Shown: positions 11,872-24,227, numbered from the stretch's first letter. The stretch: 64,000 nucleotides of DNA from Stemphylium vesicarium (GCA_004380135.1 QXCR01000096.1:1-64000), one strand, 5' to 3'. The notes: generated by a model not told the origin, from the sequence alone. Made by a program: numbers and translations.

Positions 11872-13557
11872 TCAGCCAACAATTGACCACCCACACCCCG
11901 CGTCGCTGACCTGCGTCGACATTCCGCCCGCAAGATCGACAAAAGTCTCAGCATCGGAAGCAGAGTCTGTATCGGTATCCGCATAGATGTTGGCTCTAAC
12001 AGCAGCTTGCTTCTCGCGCTGCTCGCGGAGGAGGGTGATGCTTGCGTGAAGATCTTCTTGAACGGAAGTCGTTGGGTCAGCAAGGCGGTGGTGTGGTTTT
12101 GAGCTCGCGCGCGTGGTAACCGGAACGACTGCGCGTTTGATTTGTGGTGAGGTCTGTGTATTAGCCCGTTCTTCCTTTCTGCCACTAGAAGAAGCCTGCG
12201 AGGCCATCTTGATCTCCTCTTCCCCCAGGAACTCCGTGGTCGGCGCGTTAAGGTAGAGATGACGCATCGCAGCCCAAGCATTGTACACGGTTTCGAGCTG
12301 GGAGCCGTGGAGGAAGAACTTGAGAACCATGCTCAAGCTGAGAAGTACGGTGAAGAAGCCAAAGATGGAGGCAGACTGGATGCTGGGGAAGATGGCCGGA
12401 GACTTGTCGAGAGAGATGAGGGCGAGGTGAGTGGCTTGTTGCATCAGCACAGACTTGGCTAGGTACATGGCCTCCTTTCCTGGGACATCGTGTGATGGGA
12501 TGGCCTTTAGGGTCATGCTGTTGACGAATACGATGACGGAGCAGATGAGAAGCGGGATCTCGAGGTAGCTCACCATGACTGACGCTTTGATGATGATCTT
12601 CTGGACGCTCGCGAGGTTGGTATCGAGACTTTGCAGGGTCGTAGTGTGATGTGCAAGCTGTGCTAGAAACTCAGGGGAGGCCCTAGGCAAGTCGAATCGT
12701 GCAGATAGTTCAGCAGGGTAGAAGAGGCGGCAAGGCTGGCCCTGGTCGCACTCCAGCGCGAAGCCGTACGGGACCTGTGGAAGTGTCCGCTCAGGGAGGA
12801 TCTGCTCGGTAGTCGAATTGTTGGTGTTAGCGGCAGATTCCTCGACATCAAGTGGAGCATTTTGAGGCTGCGTTGAGCTACGAAGAAATGCCCAGATCCA
12901 GCTGAACTTTTGCTTGACAAAGCCTACAGCTTCTTCAGCGATGCGGAGAGCCCGGTAGCTGGCAGCGGCCCAGTGTGTTAGAACAGCCTCTTGTGGGGTC
13001 GGCTCTTCGACGACTACCTGTGGTGCGAATTGCAGTCGACCGCAGTTCTCCATAGTCCACTCCATAACCTGCTCACGAACGTCTGGGTACCGGAAGCCGA
13101 GACCAAGCAGCTCGTGGTTAGCCTTTTCGAGCCCACGGACAAGGCAGTCTTCGTGAGTATCCATAAAGCCGCGCTTCAGCTGGCTAGCGAGGATCGTCTC
13201 CAAGCGGTTGTGGATGATACGCTGCTTGTGAAGGGCGCTTGAGTGAGCACGAAGCTGATCGTTGACTCGCTCATATTGAGGTGATGCCACGTTGGAGACA
13301 ATGGCGACACCGACCTGGAAGATTGCGAGGACCGTGATGAAGTAGACAAGACAGGCAGCGAGGACTATAATGCGTGGACGAGCCTGTTCAAGCCTGGCCC
13401 TGAATGTCTTTGACTTGGTTGACTTGACCGTGGTGTATGTATGCGAGGGACTACGGTTATGGGTACCGACATGCTCTACAGATGCCATACCGCCGCCCAC
13501 TGTAGGCTCCGCAGAAGACAGCGCGATACCTGCAGAATCCGGATGATCGCCTTCCAT
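11872..13557 (-). CDS. Conserved fungal membrane protein of unknown function
   Basis: The family is not recognised. It is a single-exon frame of 561 aa from ATG at 13557. A basic N-terminal region precedes a membrane segment at about residues 62-85 (IIVLAACLVYFITVLAIFQV). A soluble, partly helical section with several cysteines follows (about 90-320). Two further hydrophobic segments sit near 333-357 (VSYLEIPLLICSVIVFVNS) and 398-420 (FGFFTVLLSLSMVLKFFLHG). The C-terminal tail is Ser/Thr/Arg-rich and cytosolic-looking, with an acidic end. It converges on the BRCT-WGR gene with about 290 bases between stops. Nothing catalytic is visible. An organelle or nuclear-envelope protein is possible, but that is only a guess from topology. 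Confidence 0.8.
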   Translation of the reverse strand: MEGDHPDSAGIALSSAEPTVGGGMASVEHVGTHNRSPSHTYTTVKSTKSKTFRARLEQARPRIIVLAACLVYFITVLAIFQVGVAIVSNVASPQYERVNDQLRAHSSALHKQRIIHNRLETILASQLKRGFMDTHEDCLVRGLEKANHELLGLGFRYPDVREQVMEWTMENCGRLQFAPQVVVEEPTPQEAVLTHWAAASYRALRIAEEAVGFVKQKFSWIWAFLRSSTQPQNAPLDVEESAANTNNSTTEQILPERTLPQVPYGFALECDQGQPCRLFYPAELSARFDLPRASPEFLAQLAHHTTTLQSLDTNLASVQKIIIKASVMVSYLEIPLLICSVIVFVNSMTLKAIPSHDVPGKEAMYLAKSVLMQQATHLALISLDKSPAIFPSIQSASIFGFFTVLLSLSMVLKFFLHGSQLETVYNAWAAMRHLYLNAPTTEFLGEEEIKMASQASSSGRKEERANTQTSPQIKRAVVPVTTRASSKPHHRLADPTTSVQEDLHASITLLREQREKQAAVRANIYADTDTDSASDAETFVDLAGGMSTQVSDAGCGWSIVG

Positions 13558-14122
13558 GGTGTAATATCGATCTCGTACTTTTGTAGCAGTCGGATGAAGC
13601 CGTACGTCGGTGCTCTGTGATTTTCTCGACTAGCAAATGTTAGTGGGATTTGCTGGCTGAAGGATCGCGAGGTTCGGCGGCGTTCGGTCAGTCAAGAGTT
13701 TGTGCGGCAGGTTATTCGAGTACCATGGTTGGAGGCTAAGAGGCGAAGAGCACGTGGACTAGTCAGCACTTGACAGCCGCGCAGTGTATATCGTGAAAGG
13801 GAACAGTGAATGTAATGTTATCGTTTTACACGTGTTGCGCCCTCGCGTTCTACACTCATCGATGCGATGGTTACCGTGAAAGGCCGGAAAGTTCGCGATG
13901 ATGTTATGGTGGCTGCTGACTGCAAGGCAATCCCGGAGTTTGTGTGGGTCAGCAAATAGAAAGCGCGAATGCGAAACCAGCTCCACTTTGGATGTTTGCT
14001 ATTCGTAACGCTACAATAACGCGCAAAACCGTGACACAGGATGAAAGCAGTCACTTTGGATTGGGGAAGTTGCTGGCACACGAAAATTGTTGACGTGTTG
14101 GAAAGGTAGCTGCCATGTCAGC
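13558..14122. other. Intergenic region between two leftward genes
   Basis: About 565 bases lie between the membrane-protein start and the endonuclease III stop. They are presumed to hold the promoter of the former and the 3' region of the latter. No coding sequence or repeat is seen. Confidence 0.55.
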
Positions 14123-15410
14123 TTACTGCTTTTTCCGCCTTGTTCTGCGTGGCTCTTTCCCAATGTCTTCAATATCCTGCAGAGTGCTCGCGACGTCTTC
14201 AATTTTGACTTCACTGACAGCCTTCTCCTGGGCCATCGCATCACCTTCAGGCGCTTCCACTTTTACGACAGCCTCTTTCTTGACCTTTGCACCCTTTGCC
14301 ACTACTGCAGACGGACACAAGCCTCTTGCTGCAAGCTTGCAATCGCCACATTTCCTGCCCACCGGTAGGCATATGGTCTGCCCGAACCCTACTAAAAGAT
14401 TGTTAATATCGTGCCATTTATCTTTTGGCAGCCACGATTCAAGCGCTGCACGCGTCTGTTCTGGTTGCTGTGTCTTGTGCCAGCCCCATAGGTTCGTGAT
14501 GCGATGAACATGAACATCGACACCAATGCCCTCAGTCCGGCCCCAAGCCGCGCTCAGAGTGAGGTATGCCATTTTTGGTCCTACTCCTGGCAGCGACACT
14601 AATCCTTCGATGGTGTCGGGTATCTCCGAGTTCCACTTGTCCCTTAATATCTCGGCCGTCTGCTTGATGTATTTCGTTTTGAGATTATGGAAGCCGACTT
14701 TGTTGATGAATGCATTCAGTTGGGCAGGTTCGAGAGCAAGAACGGATTCGAGGTTGAAGCCCTGATAGAGGTTAGCTGCATATATACTCGAAGAAGTAAG
14801 ATGGACATACACCTGGCATGTTCTCCTGCATGCCGCGCATCACAGGTGCAGTGACAGTGTCTTTGGTCTGGCTGCTCAGCATCAAGGCTACGAGCGTTTG
14901 GAACCGTTGATCTCGTGGCGACCTGTTCCTATCCGCTAGGCTCTCACAGCCCATGGTGTCTACAGGCGCTACGTTTTCGTTTCGCATCTCCCTCGTGAGG
15001 GCATAAATCTCCTCCCAATTCGCAGGTGGCTCGATCTTAACGCTTCCGTCGCTAGTCTTGGTCTTCTTTGCAGGCGCACGACGCGCTTTCTTGACTTTTG
15101 CATCCTTCTGTGGTGATGCGATTGCAGCAATTGACTTTTCCTCCACTTCTCGCTTCACCACGACTGGCGCATCCTTACCCCTTTTCCTCTTCTTGGGCGC
15201 GCGCTGCGCCTCACCATCTGAACCAGAGTCTGAGGGAGCAGCACTCAATTCGGAGCCTGGGTCAGCATCTGCCCCGTCTGCTATTTCGTTCTTGACATGG
15301 CTGGCTTTGGTATCGTCAGTGGTCGCGGATCGGGTCTGTCGCAGCGTGCGCTGAGTACGGCTCGCGGCGATTATCCGGGACGTGTCGCGGGAAATGCGCG
15401 AAGTCCGCAT
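14123..15410 (-). CDS. NTG1: Endonuclease III homologue, bifunctional DNA glycosylase/AP lyase
   Basis: This base-excision-repair enzyme removes oxidised pyrimidines and nicks abasic sites. Two exons (15410-14811 and 14761-14123) are joined across a 49-nt intron with GTATGT donor, CTAAC branch point and CAG acceptor, giving 412 aa. The basic N-terminus (MRTSRISRDTSR) could serve as a mitochondrial or nuclear signal. The HhH-GPD core starts near residue 140. The hairpin reads LPGVGPKMAYL with catalytic Lys263, and Asp282 lies in VDVHVHR. A [4Fe-4S] cluster is expected at Cys331, 338, 341 and 349. The C-terminal tail is Lys/Glu-rich. An in-frame upstream ATG at 15494 could add 28 residues (MIPLLPIRPAIF) and make an alternative targeting form. 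Enzyme class is confident; the start is less so. Confidence 0.92.
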
Positions 15411-17102
15411 TGCGCAAATGAATGGACTGCTGTGTGAAGCCGATATTAACTCTAGATGAAAGATTGCAGGCCGGATTGGCAACAGTGGTATCATCAAGCA
15501 ACGCGGAGCATCAGTGACGCACACGCGGTTCTCAATGTGCGCGACCAATGGGGGCAAAGCTGACTACACGCGATAGCGCGACAGCACGTGCTGACTGTCT
15601 CGCACATGACTGTGAGCGAGCTGTGAACCCTTCAACGTCTGGGATGAATAAAAGCCCCGCACCGCTTGTTGGCGACCATCATCGAAACTGACGATCGACA
15701 GCATCAAGACGCTTCATATGATGATACTGTTGATCTTGCGTGGACCGTGGCTGAGCAGCTGAGCGGGGAAGCTGGAAGGGGAACAACGCAAGAGGTGGGA
15801 GTTGCAAGGCTCTTCCAAATCGCCTGTTGTATGGCTGCATCCAATGAGCGCACCTGACGGCCCGACTTTGGGAGCTTCATGCGAATAGGTCTGCATGTTG
15901 TTGTTTTGAGAACTGGACATAATATGCAGCGACTAAGGAAGATCGAGATGTGATTAAAAGTGTTGAAGATCCCTGGCACAGTCATTGCCTATCGCTACAG
16001 CGATTATCGAGCCCTGCATTGCGATTCCTACTTTAGCTTGACTTATCAAATACACATTTCTCCGTCCAACATTTACTTGTCATAATCCTGATATTTCTTG
16101 ACGAGGCGACTTGAACTTCCCGGAAGACTCCCCGCACTCATCTCCCCAGCACCAAGAGCAGCAATAGTTGCGGTTCAGAAGGAATATGGTTTGCGCACAA
16201 CTCACAGCAGTGCATTGGCAGAGTGACCGTTGATGGCATCCACAAACACAACGCTGTCGCGTGACAATAATTGTAGGGCGGATGGACACATCGGGGTGTG
16301 CTTGAACTTGTGGCGGTGCTCCAGAAGAAACGACAAAGGGCCGAAGAGCAGCGTTATGCAAGGGCCTTGTGAAGCCGCTGACTTGTTGAGTGTTGATTCA
16401 TCATGGCTTGAGCTGTGGCGTCGTGGCGCTGTGTGGCTGCTCGTGGAAGGTGGGACCGAAAATGGCACGTGCACTTAACTAATACGGAAAAACGGGATGG
16501 CTTTCCTGGTAAAAGAGACGCGGGTCAACGTCATAGTACGGGGTTGAAGGCTCAGATCAGATCCACGCCCGCCGCCACAATCTTAATGCTCCTGTTCCCA
16601 CAAAGACGGGTCTGACAATGATGCCGCATCACCTCGCATGTAACATTGCAAGTGACCAAGAACTCTCTCAAAGAGAGCAGGGATCAAAGGCTAGAATAAC
16701 GACAAGTCGTCTTAGTTTCGGATTTACACTAGAGCCAGCGGTTGTTTGGTTCCAACGGCGGGCGGCTAGTTAATTCGTGGGTGCCATCTGCGCCAGTGAC
16801 GCCGCCAAGCCCCCGAGCAAGCGCGCCAGGGAATGCAAGGCTTGAAACACGTCGAATACCCCAGTCACCTGTGAATCCATATCGCCCTCCAATATCTCCC
16901 TCGGTGCTTCTCTAATTCACTCTCTTTTTGCACACGTAGAGACTTCACCGCCACTTCTGCCCCGCCTTGCATCCGCACATAATAGCGGCTGCTTCTCCCT
17001 TTGAAATTCGTCCATGGCCGCCCGCACCTAGAGACAGGGGGCACTGATTGACGAATCCACAATCTACGCGACCTCGGCCACTCCACCTCCACGCGCGACA
17101 CC
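15411..17102. promoter_or_regulatory. Long divergent intergenic region between NTG1 and the CSC1-type gene
   Basis: This 1.7-kb region between divergent starts has several short frames on both strands, including a Cys-rich leftward one around 16080-16361. None has an ATG start, compositional bias or recognisable family. It probably holds promoters and long leaders. No tRNA was recognised by eye. Confidence 0.5.
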
Positions 17103-20100
17103 ATGTCTAGCACAGCGAGCGCCGCGACGCCGACGAGCACAACTGGCACTGGCTCTGCTTTGCGCAAAGAGAACCAGAGCATCGAGAATTTTGCTGCTTC
17201 ACTATCGACTGCGGCAGCCATCTTCGGCGTGCAGATTGCCTTTTTCTTGATTCTGAGCGGCAACTGGAAGTTACATAAGACAAGGTCGCAGGGGATCAAA
17301 GACACTGAGAATAATGGCGGAGTATCGCGACAGAGTCTATTCCACAAAATCTAGTATGCAACTCCTACTACTATATTCTCGCCCGCTAACAAGTCGCAGC
17401 TACTACAAGACCGCCTTCGTGCCCGTCGCAAAGCGCATCGCCGCCCCCATAACCGCTATCGAGTCGTTCAAAAATGTCTTCACAATCAGCGACACGGAAC
17501 TCATTCGCATTGCCGGTGTCGACGGCTACCTCTTCCTACAATACCTTCAGCTCCTGCTCCGCATCTTCATACCTATGGCGCTCGTTATTCTGCCCGTTCT
17601 CCTACCCCTCAACCGAATCGGCGATGAGCCCGACGTGTCTGGCTTGGATTCATTTGCTTGGCCCAACGTCGGTGTCCCAGGCAAACACGATCGCTTGTGG
17701 GCGCACTTGATCTTGGCCGTCGGCGTCATCTGCTGGGTATGTTTCAACTTCTATCTGGCGCTTAGGCAGTTCGTGCGCCTTAGGCAGACTGTCCTCACCC
17801 GACCCGACCATCGCATCCGCGCTTCGGCTACCACTATTCTTGTCCAGAGTATTCCCGAAAAGTGGCTCACCGTCCCCGCTCTTGACGCCCTCTACGACGT
17901 CTTTCCCGGCGGTATCAAAGACATTTGGATCAACCGCAACTATGACGACTTGATGGAAAAGGTCAATGACCGAACCAAGATTGCGCGAAGCCTCGAGGCC
18001 GCCGAGACGAACCTGATCATTACATGCACCAAGAAACACAGAAAAATGGAGGAAAAGGCAGCCAAGGAGGCAGGCAAGAAGAAGAAGACTAGGAAGGAGA
18101 AGAAAGAGGACGAAGCTATGCAGAACCATGCTATCAATCAGGAGACCCACGACCAGGGTACGGATGCTGGTAATCCGCACGAGATTGAACAGCAACTCCA
18201 GAAAGTCCTTGCCGAATCCGCTTCGTCCTCATCATCCTCGTCGAGATCCTCATCCCCTACCCGTAAGCGAGGGATGCTACCCATTCCACTACTTGGTGAA
18301 GGCATACACGCAGTTGGCGAGGGTTTCCGTGGGGTAGACCGTTTCAACAAGAAGATGTACGGCAACATGCGGGGCGTTTTCGGGGCTAAGCGTCATGTTG
18401 AACCTGCCCAGACCGAGCAACAAGCGCCTGTTGACGGCATGGACGATATACCCGATGCTTCACCGACCTCGGCAGATTTCCATCAAAGAGGCGCGAGTAG
18501 CGACACGCAGACTCCCCTGGCAAACAAGGAAAATTACCTGGACGACCCTGTATCAGAGCCAAATTCTCCGGACAAGGACCTGAAAGCGCCTGCCGTCGAG
18601 GCCGACGAAGACAAGAAGCCCGCCCAGGTTTCCTGGAAACAACCTTTCCAGAAGTTGAAAGCCGTATACGTCGGACAGGGTGACTTTATAAGTCCTAAGC
18701 CATTCGAAAACGACGAAGTGCCGCCGCTGGAGGTCAAAGATGCCAGCAAGATCAAATACGACACGACAGGATTGTGGGATGAATCTTTCCAGGAAGACGG
18801 CGAAGACGCTCTCTGGAGAAAGTATATGAAGCCCAAGGATCGAGACACGATGCGTTTGCCCCTGTTCAGCTGGTCATGGTGGCCGTCCCTCCCACTTGTC
18901 GGAAAGAAGGTTGATACGATCTACCACTGCCGCAAGGAACTCGCTCGTCTCAACGCTGAGATTGCCGAAGACCAAGCGCATCCGGAGCGGTTCCCGTTGA
19001 TGAACTCTGCCTTTATCCAATTCAACCATCAGGTTGCTGCACACATGGCGTGTCAGTCGTTAAGCTACCACATTCCCAGGCAAATGAACCCGCGTACAGT
19101 CGAAGTCAACCCCAACTACGTACTCTGGGACAACCTCACCATGAAGTGGTGGGAGCGCTATCTACGCATGTTTGGTGTCGTTCTTCTCATCGTTGGACTC
19201 ATCATCTTCTGGGGTATTCCCGTCACGTTCACGGGAGCTTTGTCTCAGATTGACACTCTTACCGAGACTCTGCCATGGCTGGGCTTTATCAACAAACTTC
19301 CAGATTGGGTCGTCAGTTTCGTACAGGGTGTGTTACCCCCTGCGTTCCTGGCTATCCTCTTCGCCGTACTACCGCTTGTTCTACGTTTCCTGGCTGGCGC
19401 CACTGGTACCACAACGTCAGGTGAACGCGAGTTGCTGGTGCAGAACTTTTACTTTGCCTTTGTCTTCGTCCAACTGTTCCTGGTCGTCTCCATCTCTACG
19501 GGTATCACGACAGCTATTGATGACCTCGTCAATGATCCTCTCAGTGTACCCCAGACCCTAGCGAGAAGCTTGCCCAAGGCCGCCAACTACTTCTTCTCTT
19601 ACATGATTCTACAAGCACTCAGTATCAGTTCCGGAACCCTTCTCCAGATTGGCGCCGTTGTTATCATCATCTTTTTGCGCTTCATGGATACGACCCCCCG
19701 AGAGAAGGTTTCGAGGGTGCTGCAGAGACCCGGTATCAACTGGGGCACGATGATACCCGTCTACACCAACTTTGGCGCGATCGGCCTCATCTACTCTGTC
19801 GTAGCGCCGTTGATCTTGATCATGATGTTGATCACCTTCTGTCTCTTCTGGTTTACCTACCGATACCAGATGATTTACGTTAGTTACGCTAAGGCCGAAA
19901 CCAACGGTCTTATCTTCCCCAAGGCCGTCAACCAGCTCTTCACCGGACTCTACTTCCTCGAGTTGTGCCTCGTCGGTTTGTTCTTCCTCCAAGAAGATGA
20001 AAATGGAGAGCAGTCTTGTTTCCCGCACGCTGTTGTCATGATCATCATGGGTATCTTCACCGTCCTTTTCCAAGTCGTGCTCAATCGCGCGTTTGGACCA

Positions 20101-20862
20101 CTCTTCACATACCTGCCAATCACCTTTGAAGACGAGGCCGTCTTGCGAGACGAGGAATGGCAACGAGCGCAAGCCAGTCGATGGGAACGCACCGACGAGC
20201 ACACGGGCCTCACAGCCGAGCCAGAAAGCTTAACAATGGAAGAACGCGAACAAGCCCAGCAAGACGAAATGGACCACAAAAAGCGCCGCCAATCCTCCCA
20301 CGGCGCAGAATCCTACGAAATGAGCAACCTCGACGGCAACATGTCGTCTGCTAAGTACAACCGATCACCCCGCCCGGACACCGGCGGCCGTAACACAAGT
20401 TGGGCCGACCGCTCGCGCCGCAGCTCCAACTCGCGCTCGCACTCCCAATACGCGCGCTCCGCGCACAAAAAGCAGCACAAAGACCCCCTCGACGTCATCG
20501 CCAACACGCTCAAGAAAGGTCTCGACGACGTGGCAAAACCCATGCGCGACGCCGAAGCCCAGGTCCTTCCCGCAGGCAATCTCTTCGACGAAGTCGACGA
20601 CGAGCTCGCAGATATCGAACCTGAAGCCCGCCAGAAGCTGATTAAGCGCTCGTTCCAACACCCGGCTACGAGAGCGATTCAGCCTGCGGTTTGGATCCCG
20701 CATGATGAGCTTGGTGTGGCCAAGGATGAGATTGAGCGCACGAGTGCGTTTACCAAGAGAGTGTGGATTACGAGTGTGAATGCAAGGTTGGATGCGGGGG
20801 GCAGTGTGATTTATCGCGGACTACCGCCGGATCGGGATCCGTTTGAGAATATCGAGGTGTAA
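17103..20862 (+). CDS. CSC1/RSN1-type (DUF221) calcium-permeable stress-gated cation channel
   Basis: This multi-pass membrane protein of the OSCA/TMEM63-CSC1 family is known for osmosensitive cation conductance or, in PHM7-like members, transport. Exons 17103-17353 and 17400-20862 join across a 46-nt intron (GTATGC donor, CTAAC branch point) to give 1237 aa. The first membrane helix lies near residues 30-55 (AAAIFGVQIAFFLILSG). The N-terminal RSN1 domain has FTISDTELIRIAGVDGYLFL. A long cytosolic loop rich in Lys, Glu and Ser carries a poly-Ser stretch. The seven-helix core follows from about residue 615 (WWERYLRMFGVVLLIVGLII onward). The C-terminus has the PHM7_ext-type ending (FQHPATRAIQPAVWIPHDE and GLPPDRDPFENIEV). 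The loop between helix 1 and the family block is longer than usual, so one more small intron there cannot be excluded. Confidence 0.9.
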
Positions 20863-22108
20863 GCGTAAAAGCGTAGGGGGGGCTATGTTCTTTCTTGTGG
20901 ATTTTCTTCTAAACGGTAGATGGCGGTTTGTAATAAGACTGAAGGGCTTCGAGAAAGCGAGAAGTTATTGATCTTCTCATGTTCATACTAAGATGTATAC
21001 ATCACCTTTGCATAGCGTAGCGTGGCAGGCTCCCCCTTCCCAAGGGGTTCCTTTTTCATCATTTTTACCTATTGTTAACATTCACCGTACATAACAATAA
21101 CAACAACATCATGTGGCAATCCAGTCTAATCCAATCCAGCGTCAAATCGTCATCGGTCTCCACGTGCCGTCCTTCCACCTCGCTACCCTACCTCGTGCCC
21201 TCAAGCAAACGATCGTATATTATGATAACTAGCGAGCTGCTCTGCTAGTCAAGCACCCACTTCTCTCGCATCTCAATCAAGGCAAACCAGTACCCAGCTT
21301 TTACACGACTCGCCTGTGACTAAAACTGTGAACGGCAAGATTATGCGCGCCGACCAGCGGGCGAGGCACGCGGAACAAGGCCTTATCACTACATCGACCA
21401 AAGCTGCACTGGCAAAGCGCGCTTCTTTGCAATGTACAGTAGCTGGGAGAAATCAGAAAAGACAGAAGCCTACATCAGTCTTAACCGGTGTAGAGTTCAC
21501 TCGGGAGTGAGAGTAGCGGTGGGGAATAGGGATAGTGCTCGGAAAGTGAGCTATGCTCTTCCTTTGATAGATGTTCGGAGCAGAGGGGGATGAATGTAGC
21601 TGCAGGGTCTCCTTCTCGTGAAAAGCGATAGGTTTTTGAACAACTGTCTTCTATTTCTTTTCTATTCCCTCATTTCTTTGCCATGTGAGATGCGATTCTG
21701 AAGAGATCTATAACCGGGGTGTGGTTCATCGAGCGTAAAAATGAAATCACGTCAAGCTGGGTGTTTTAGAGATCAGGAGAGATATACCTGTATCCGTTTT
21801 CTTGGTAGCTTTCTACAAGTCAGACACATGTCACCACTAACATCACTCAAAGCCGAGCAAGCAAGCAAGTCTCTTTCTTCCTCTCTTCCCCGCCTCTCCT
21901 ATCCATATATTTACGGTGGGGGAGAGGGGAGGAGACTCCCACTTCCCCGGTGTATACTACAATTCTAGTATCGCCGCGTTAGATAGGTACTTTAAAAATC
22001 GAACTTGCGCGAGGTGGCGTGTGGAAAACAACACAGGACATGCCATAATAGAAGACGCTCATATCTCGTATTCATACGTAATGGCGACGCGCCGCATTAG
22101 CTAAGCCG
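20863..22108. other. Gene-free border of the first accessory island
   Basis: About 1.25 kb contains no convincing gene. The first part is the presumed 3' region of the channel gene. The rest shows scattered short frames with no family match. The conserved block ends here and decayed genes begin. Confidence 0.55.
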
Positions 22109-23447
22109 CTAAATCGGCACCATCTCAACTACCGCCGACTCTGTCTTCTCATGCTTCGCCATCGATGCAATCTTCAGCCCAGCCTGCGCCGCAAGCTCAC
22201 TAAACGCCTTTTCACTGCGCACCTTTCCGCCCATGTTTAGGATGAACATATTGACGGTGCTGGTGTAGACGCTCGGCTGTTCTGGCGGCAGATACTCCGC
22301 TATCAGTACACGCGAATCTTTTGCGCAAGCTGCGCGTACGTTGTTCAGGATCTGAAGGGCTTCGTGGCCGGACCAGTCGTTCAAAACGCGACGCATGTAG
22401 TACACAAGAGCACCTAGATTCGGTGGTCAATATGATGCCCGACGTTGTGAGGGCTCGACTTTCATATCTCTGGCGGGCTGCTCTCCAAAGATGCTGTGTC
22501 CAATCTTCTTCACCGGGCCCAAAACAGCAGAAATTCTTATGCTCTTCCAACGCCTCATCAATAACATGTGGCTGATCTTGCAACACACACCTAGCCGCAG
22601 GGATCGCCGGTGTCTCCCCCAGGATGTCCTTCAACGCCTGGCCCTTTCCACCAGCAACATCAACAATGAGCTCCCTCTCCTCCCCACCAGCATTGTTCGC
22701 GGCATACGCAGCCACCCAGCTAAAATCGTACACTCCTGTGATAGCAATATCGCCATCAACAGCCATAGCGCCATTCATCCGAGTCACCAACCCGAAGATT
22801 GTAGCCATGATCTTGTACGCCGTCTTATCAGGCATGCCTAGCGCAAATTTGCCTGATGAGCGATTCGATCTAGGCGGCTCTGCGAGCCCGTTCGTTGCGA
22901 AATAGTCTGTCTACCGCGTCGTTGGACCTATGAAGAAGTCAAAGAGGTACGAATAGAATTGCGCGACGCGAGGGTCTGCGAAAGCCTTCGATGCGGGTGT
23001 GTGCGCTACTTGACGAGGTGCCGGGGCCGTTAACACGCCAATAGCGAGAAGGAAAGCCGCGAAGCGCTCGATGAGCTTGTACTCCACGTTCAGCTTCGCT
23101 GTAAGGTCCTCGAGGGAGATCCCCTCATCTGGAATGGCGTTGAGGATGCCGTGCTCGACAAAGACGCGCATTACGCCCATCTCGGCCATGGATACAAAGT
23201 ATCTGCCAATTAGCGTCTCCGCCAGAGAGAATTCGGCAGCCATGTTGTACATATTGGATAAAAGGGAAGCAGGATTGAATTTGATGAATTCGTCTGGACA
23301 GTATACGACACTGCGAAAAAGGTTGGAATATCTACAAAGCTGAGGAACCATGCACAACGAACAATATCCACTAGTACTGCGGACGTGTTCTGGCACGCAT
23401 ACCTTCTCTTCGGCACATATTTCACCGCAAGTTGCCGCTTTCATCAT
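22109..23447 (-). pseudogene. O-methyltransferase pseudogene (SAM-dependent, polyketide-cluster type)
   Basis: The reading is of a fungal small-molecule O-methyltransferase. The N-terminal dimerisation part includes FSLAETLIGRYFVSMAEMGV. The SAM site is LIVDVAGGKGQALKDIL, followed by RCVLQDQPHVIDEAL and the C-terminal block YYMRRVLNDWSG. Breaks are visible. An in-frame TAG at 22911-22913 splits the first two parts, which are otherwise in the same frame. There is a frameshift near 22540, after DEALEEHKN, into the frame reading SAVLGPVKKIGHSIFGEQ. The last intron donor near 22470 looks damaged although its acceptor (CTAG before GGTGCTC) remains. The usual catalytic His of the HDW motif is Asn here (LNDW). 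The start is uncertain; the ATG at 23447 is only the upstream limit. It lies beside P450 and PKS remnants, so a former secondary-metabolite role is likely. Confidence 0.85.
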
Positions 23448-23669
23448 TGTAGTAGAGCCAGGTTGGTTTCGGGACGTTGAATAATCAGCCGAATAGATAC
23501 CTACCGATATCCCATGGGAACTCCACCCAGCTCTCGACTCGGCAGGGACCCACGCTCATAGCAGTCGCAAAGGCCGTACCTCGTGTGAGTAGTCTCGACC
23601 CACCTGATCTCAACGTAAGCAGTCTTTCACACCCCGAGGCCTCCGCGGACGACGTGACGGGTAAACGGG

Positions 23670-24227
23670 GCAGATTCTGGCTGTGTAAAAGCTATCCAAG
23701 CAGATCAATTCGCCGATTTTGCCAAGGGACAGACGCCACATGATGCGTTTAGCAGCATCTTGGGCGATTCGATCTTTACGAGTGAGTAATGTATTCTGCG
23801 TTGTGTGAAATGGGTTGCCGATATTGGATGTAGCGGATGGACCATTGTGAAAGTTAGAGCCGTATGTATGATGCACTCTTTTGCTCACTTGCATCTGTAT
23901 CAAGCGACGACTAATATGTATTCGCAAAGGTCTCCCGTGTCCGTTCGAATGATATTCCCACTACCGAAAAGCATATACAGAAGCTGCTGGCACTGATCCG
24001 GAGTTCGACTGAAAACGTCGATGTGTACGATCTGGTCGACAGAGTACGTTCTAATCTGAACAAACTCCCTGCCATCATTTCATTCCTAACTTCCTTTAGT
24101 TCCAACTCGACCTAGTCAGTCAAGGCTTCCTGGGTGAATCGATTAATTCGCTAGATGCAAATGAACAGCCTTTTCGCAGGGCCATGGTGGAGCTTTTACC
24201 CTTCAACACCAACCGTTTACTCTTCAG
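23670..24227 (+). pseudogene. Cytochrome P450 5' half, CYP52-like, truncated
   Basis: Translated blocks match the N-terminal third of a microsomal P450 of the CYP52/alkane-hydroxylase sort: VKAIQADQFADFAKGQ and SILGDSIFTS, then SRVRSNDIPTTEKHIQKLL and VDVYDLVDR. After a well-formed 55-nt intron at 24045-24099 (CTAAC branch point), FQLDLVSQGFLGESINSL and PFRRAMVELLPFNTNRLLF follow. In the short block around 23834-23860 the expected Trp reads as TGA (23848-23850), and a donor site there appears to lack a G. Nothing after 24227 continues the protein: the I-helix, ExxR and heme-binding Cys regions are missing. The membrane anchor is also absent upstream. It is a broken relic. Confidence 0.75.

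Noticed and set aside
15700..15770. Possible C/D-box snoRNA (ATGATGA followed by CTGA)
   Set aside because: The boxes are common short words and no terminal stem or second box pair was found.
16080..16361. Cys-rich leftward frame
   Set aside because: There is no ATG start, no signal peptide and no conservation signal by eye. It is isolated in a long divergent promoter region.
20990..21060. Hairpin with CCCC...GGGG arms after the channel gene
   Set aside because: Short GC hairpins are not terminators in nuclear fungal genes, and no conserved RNA was recognised.
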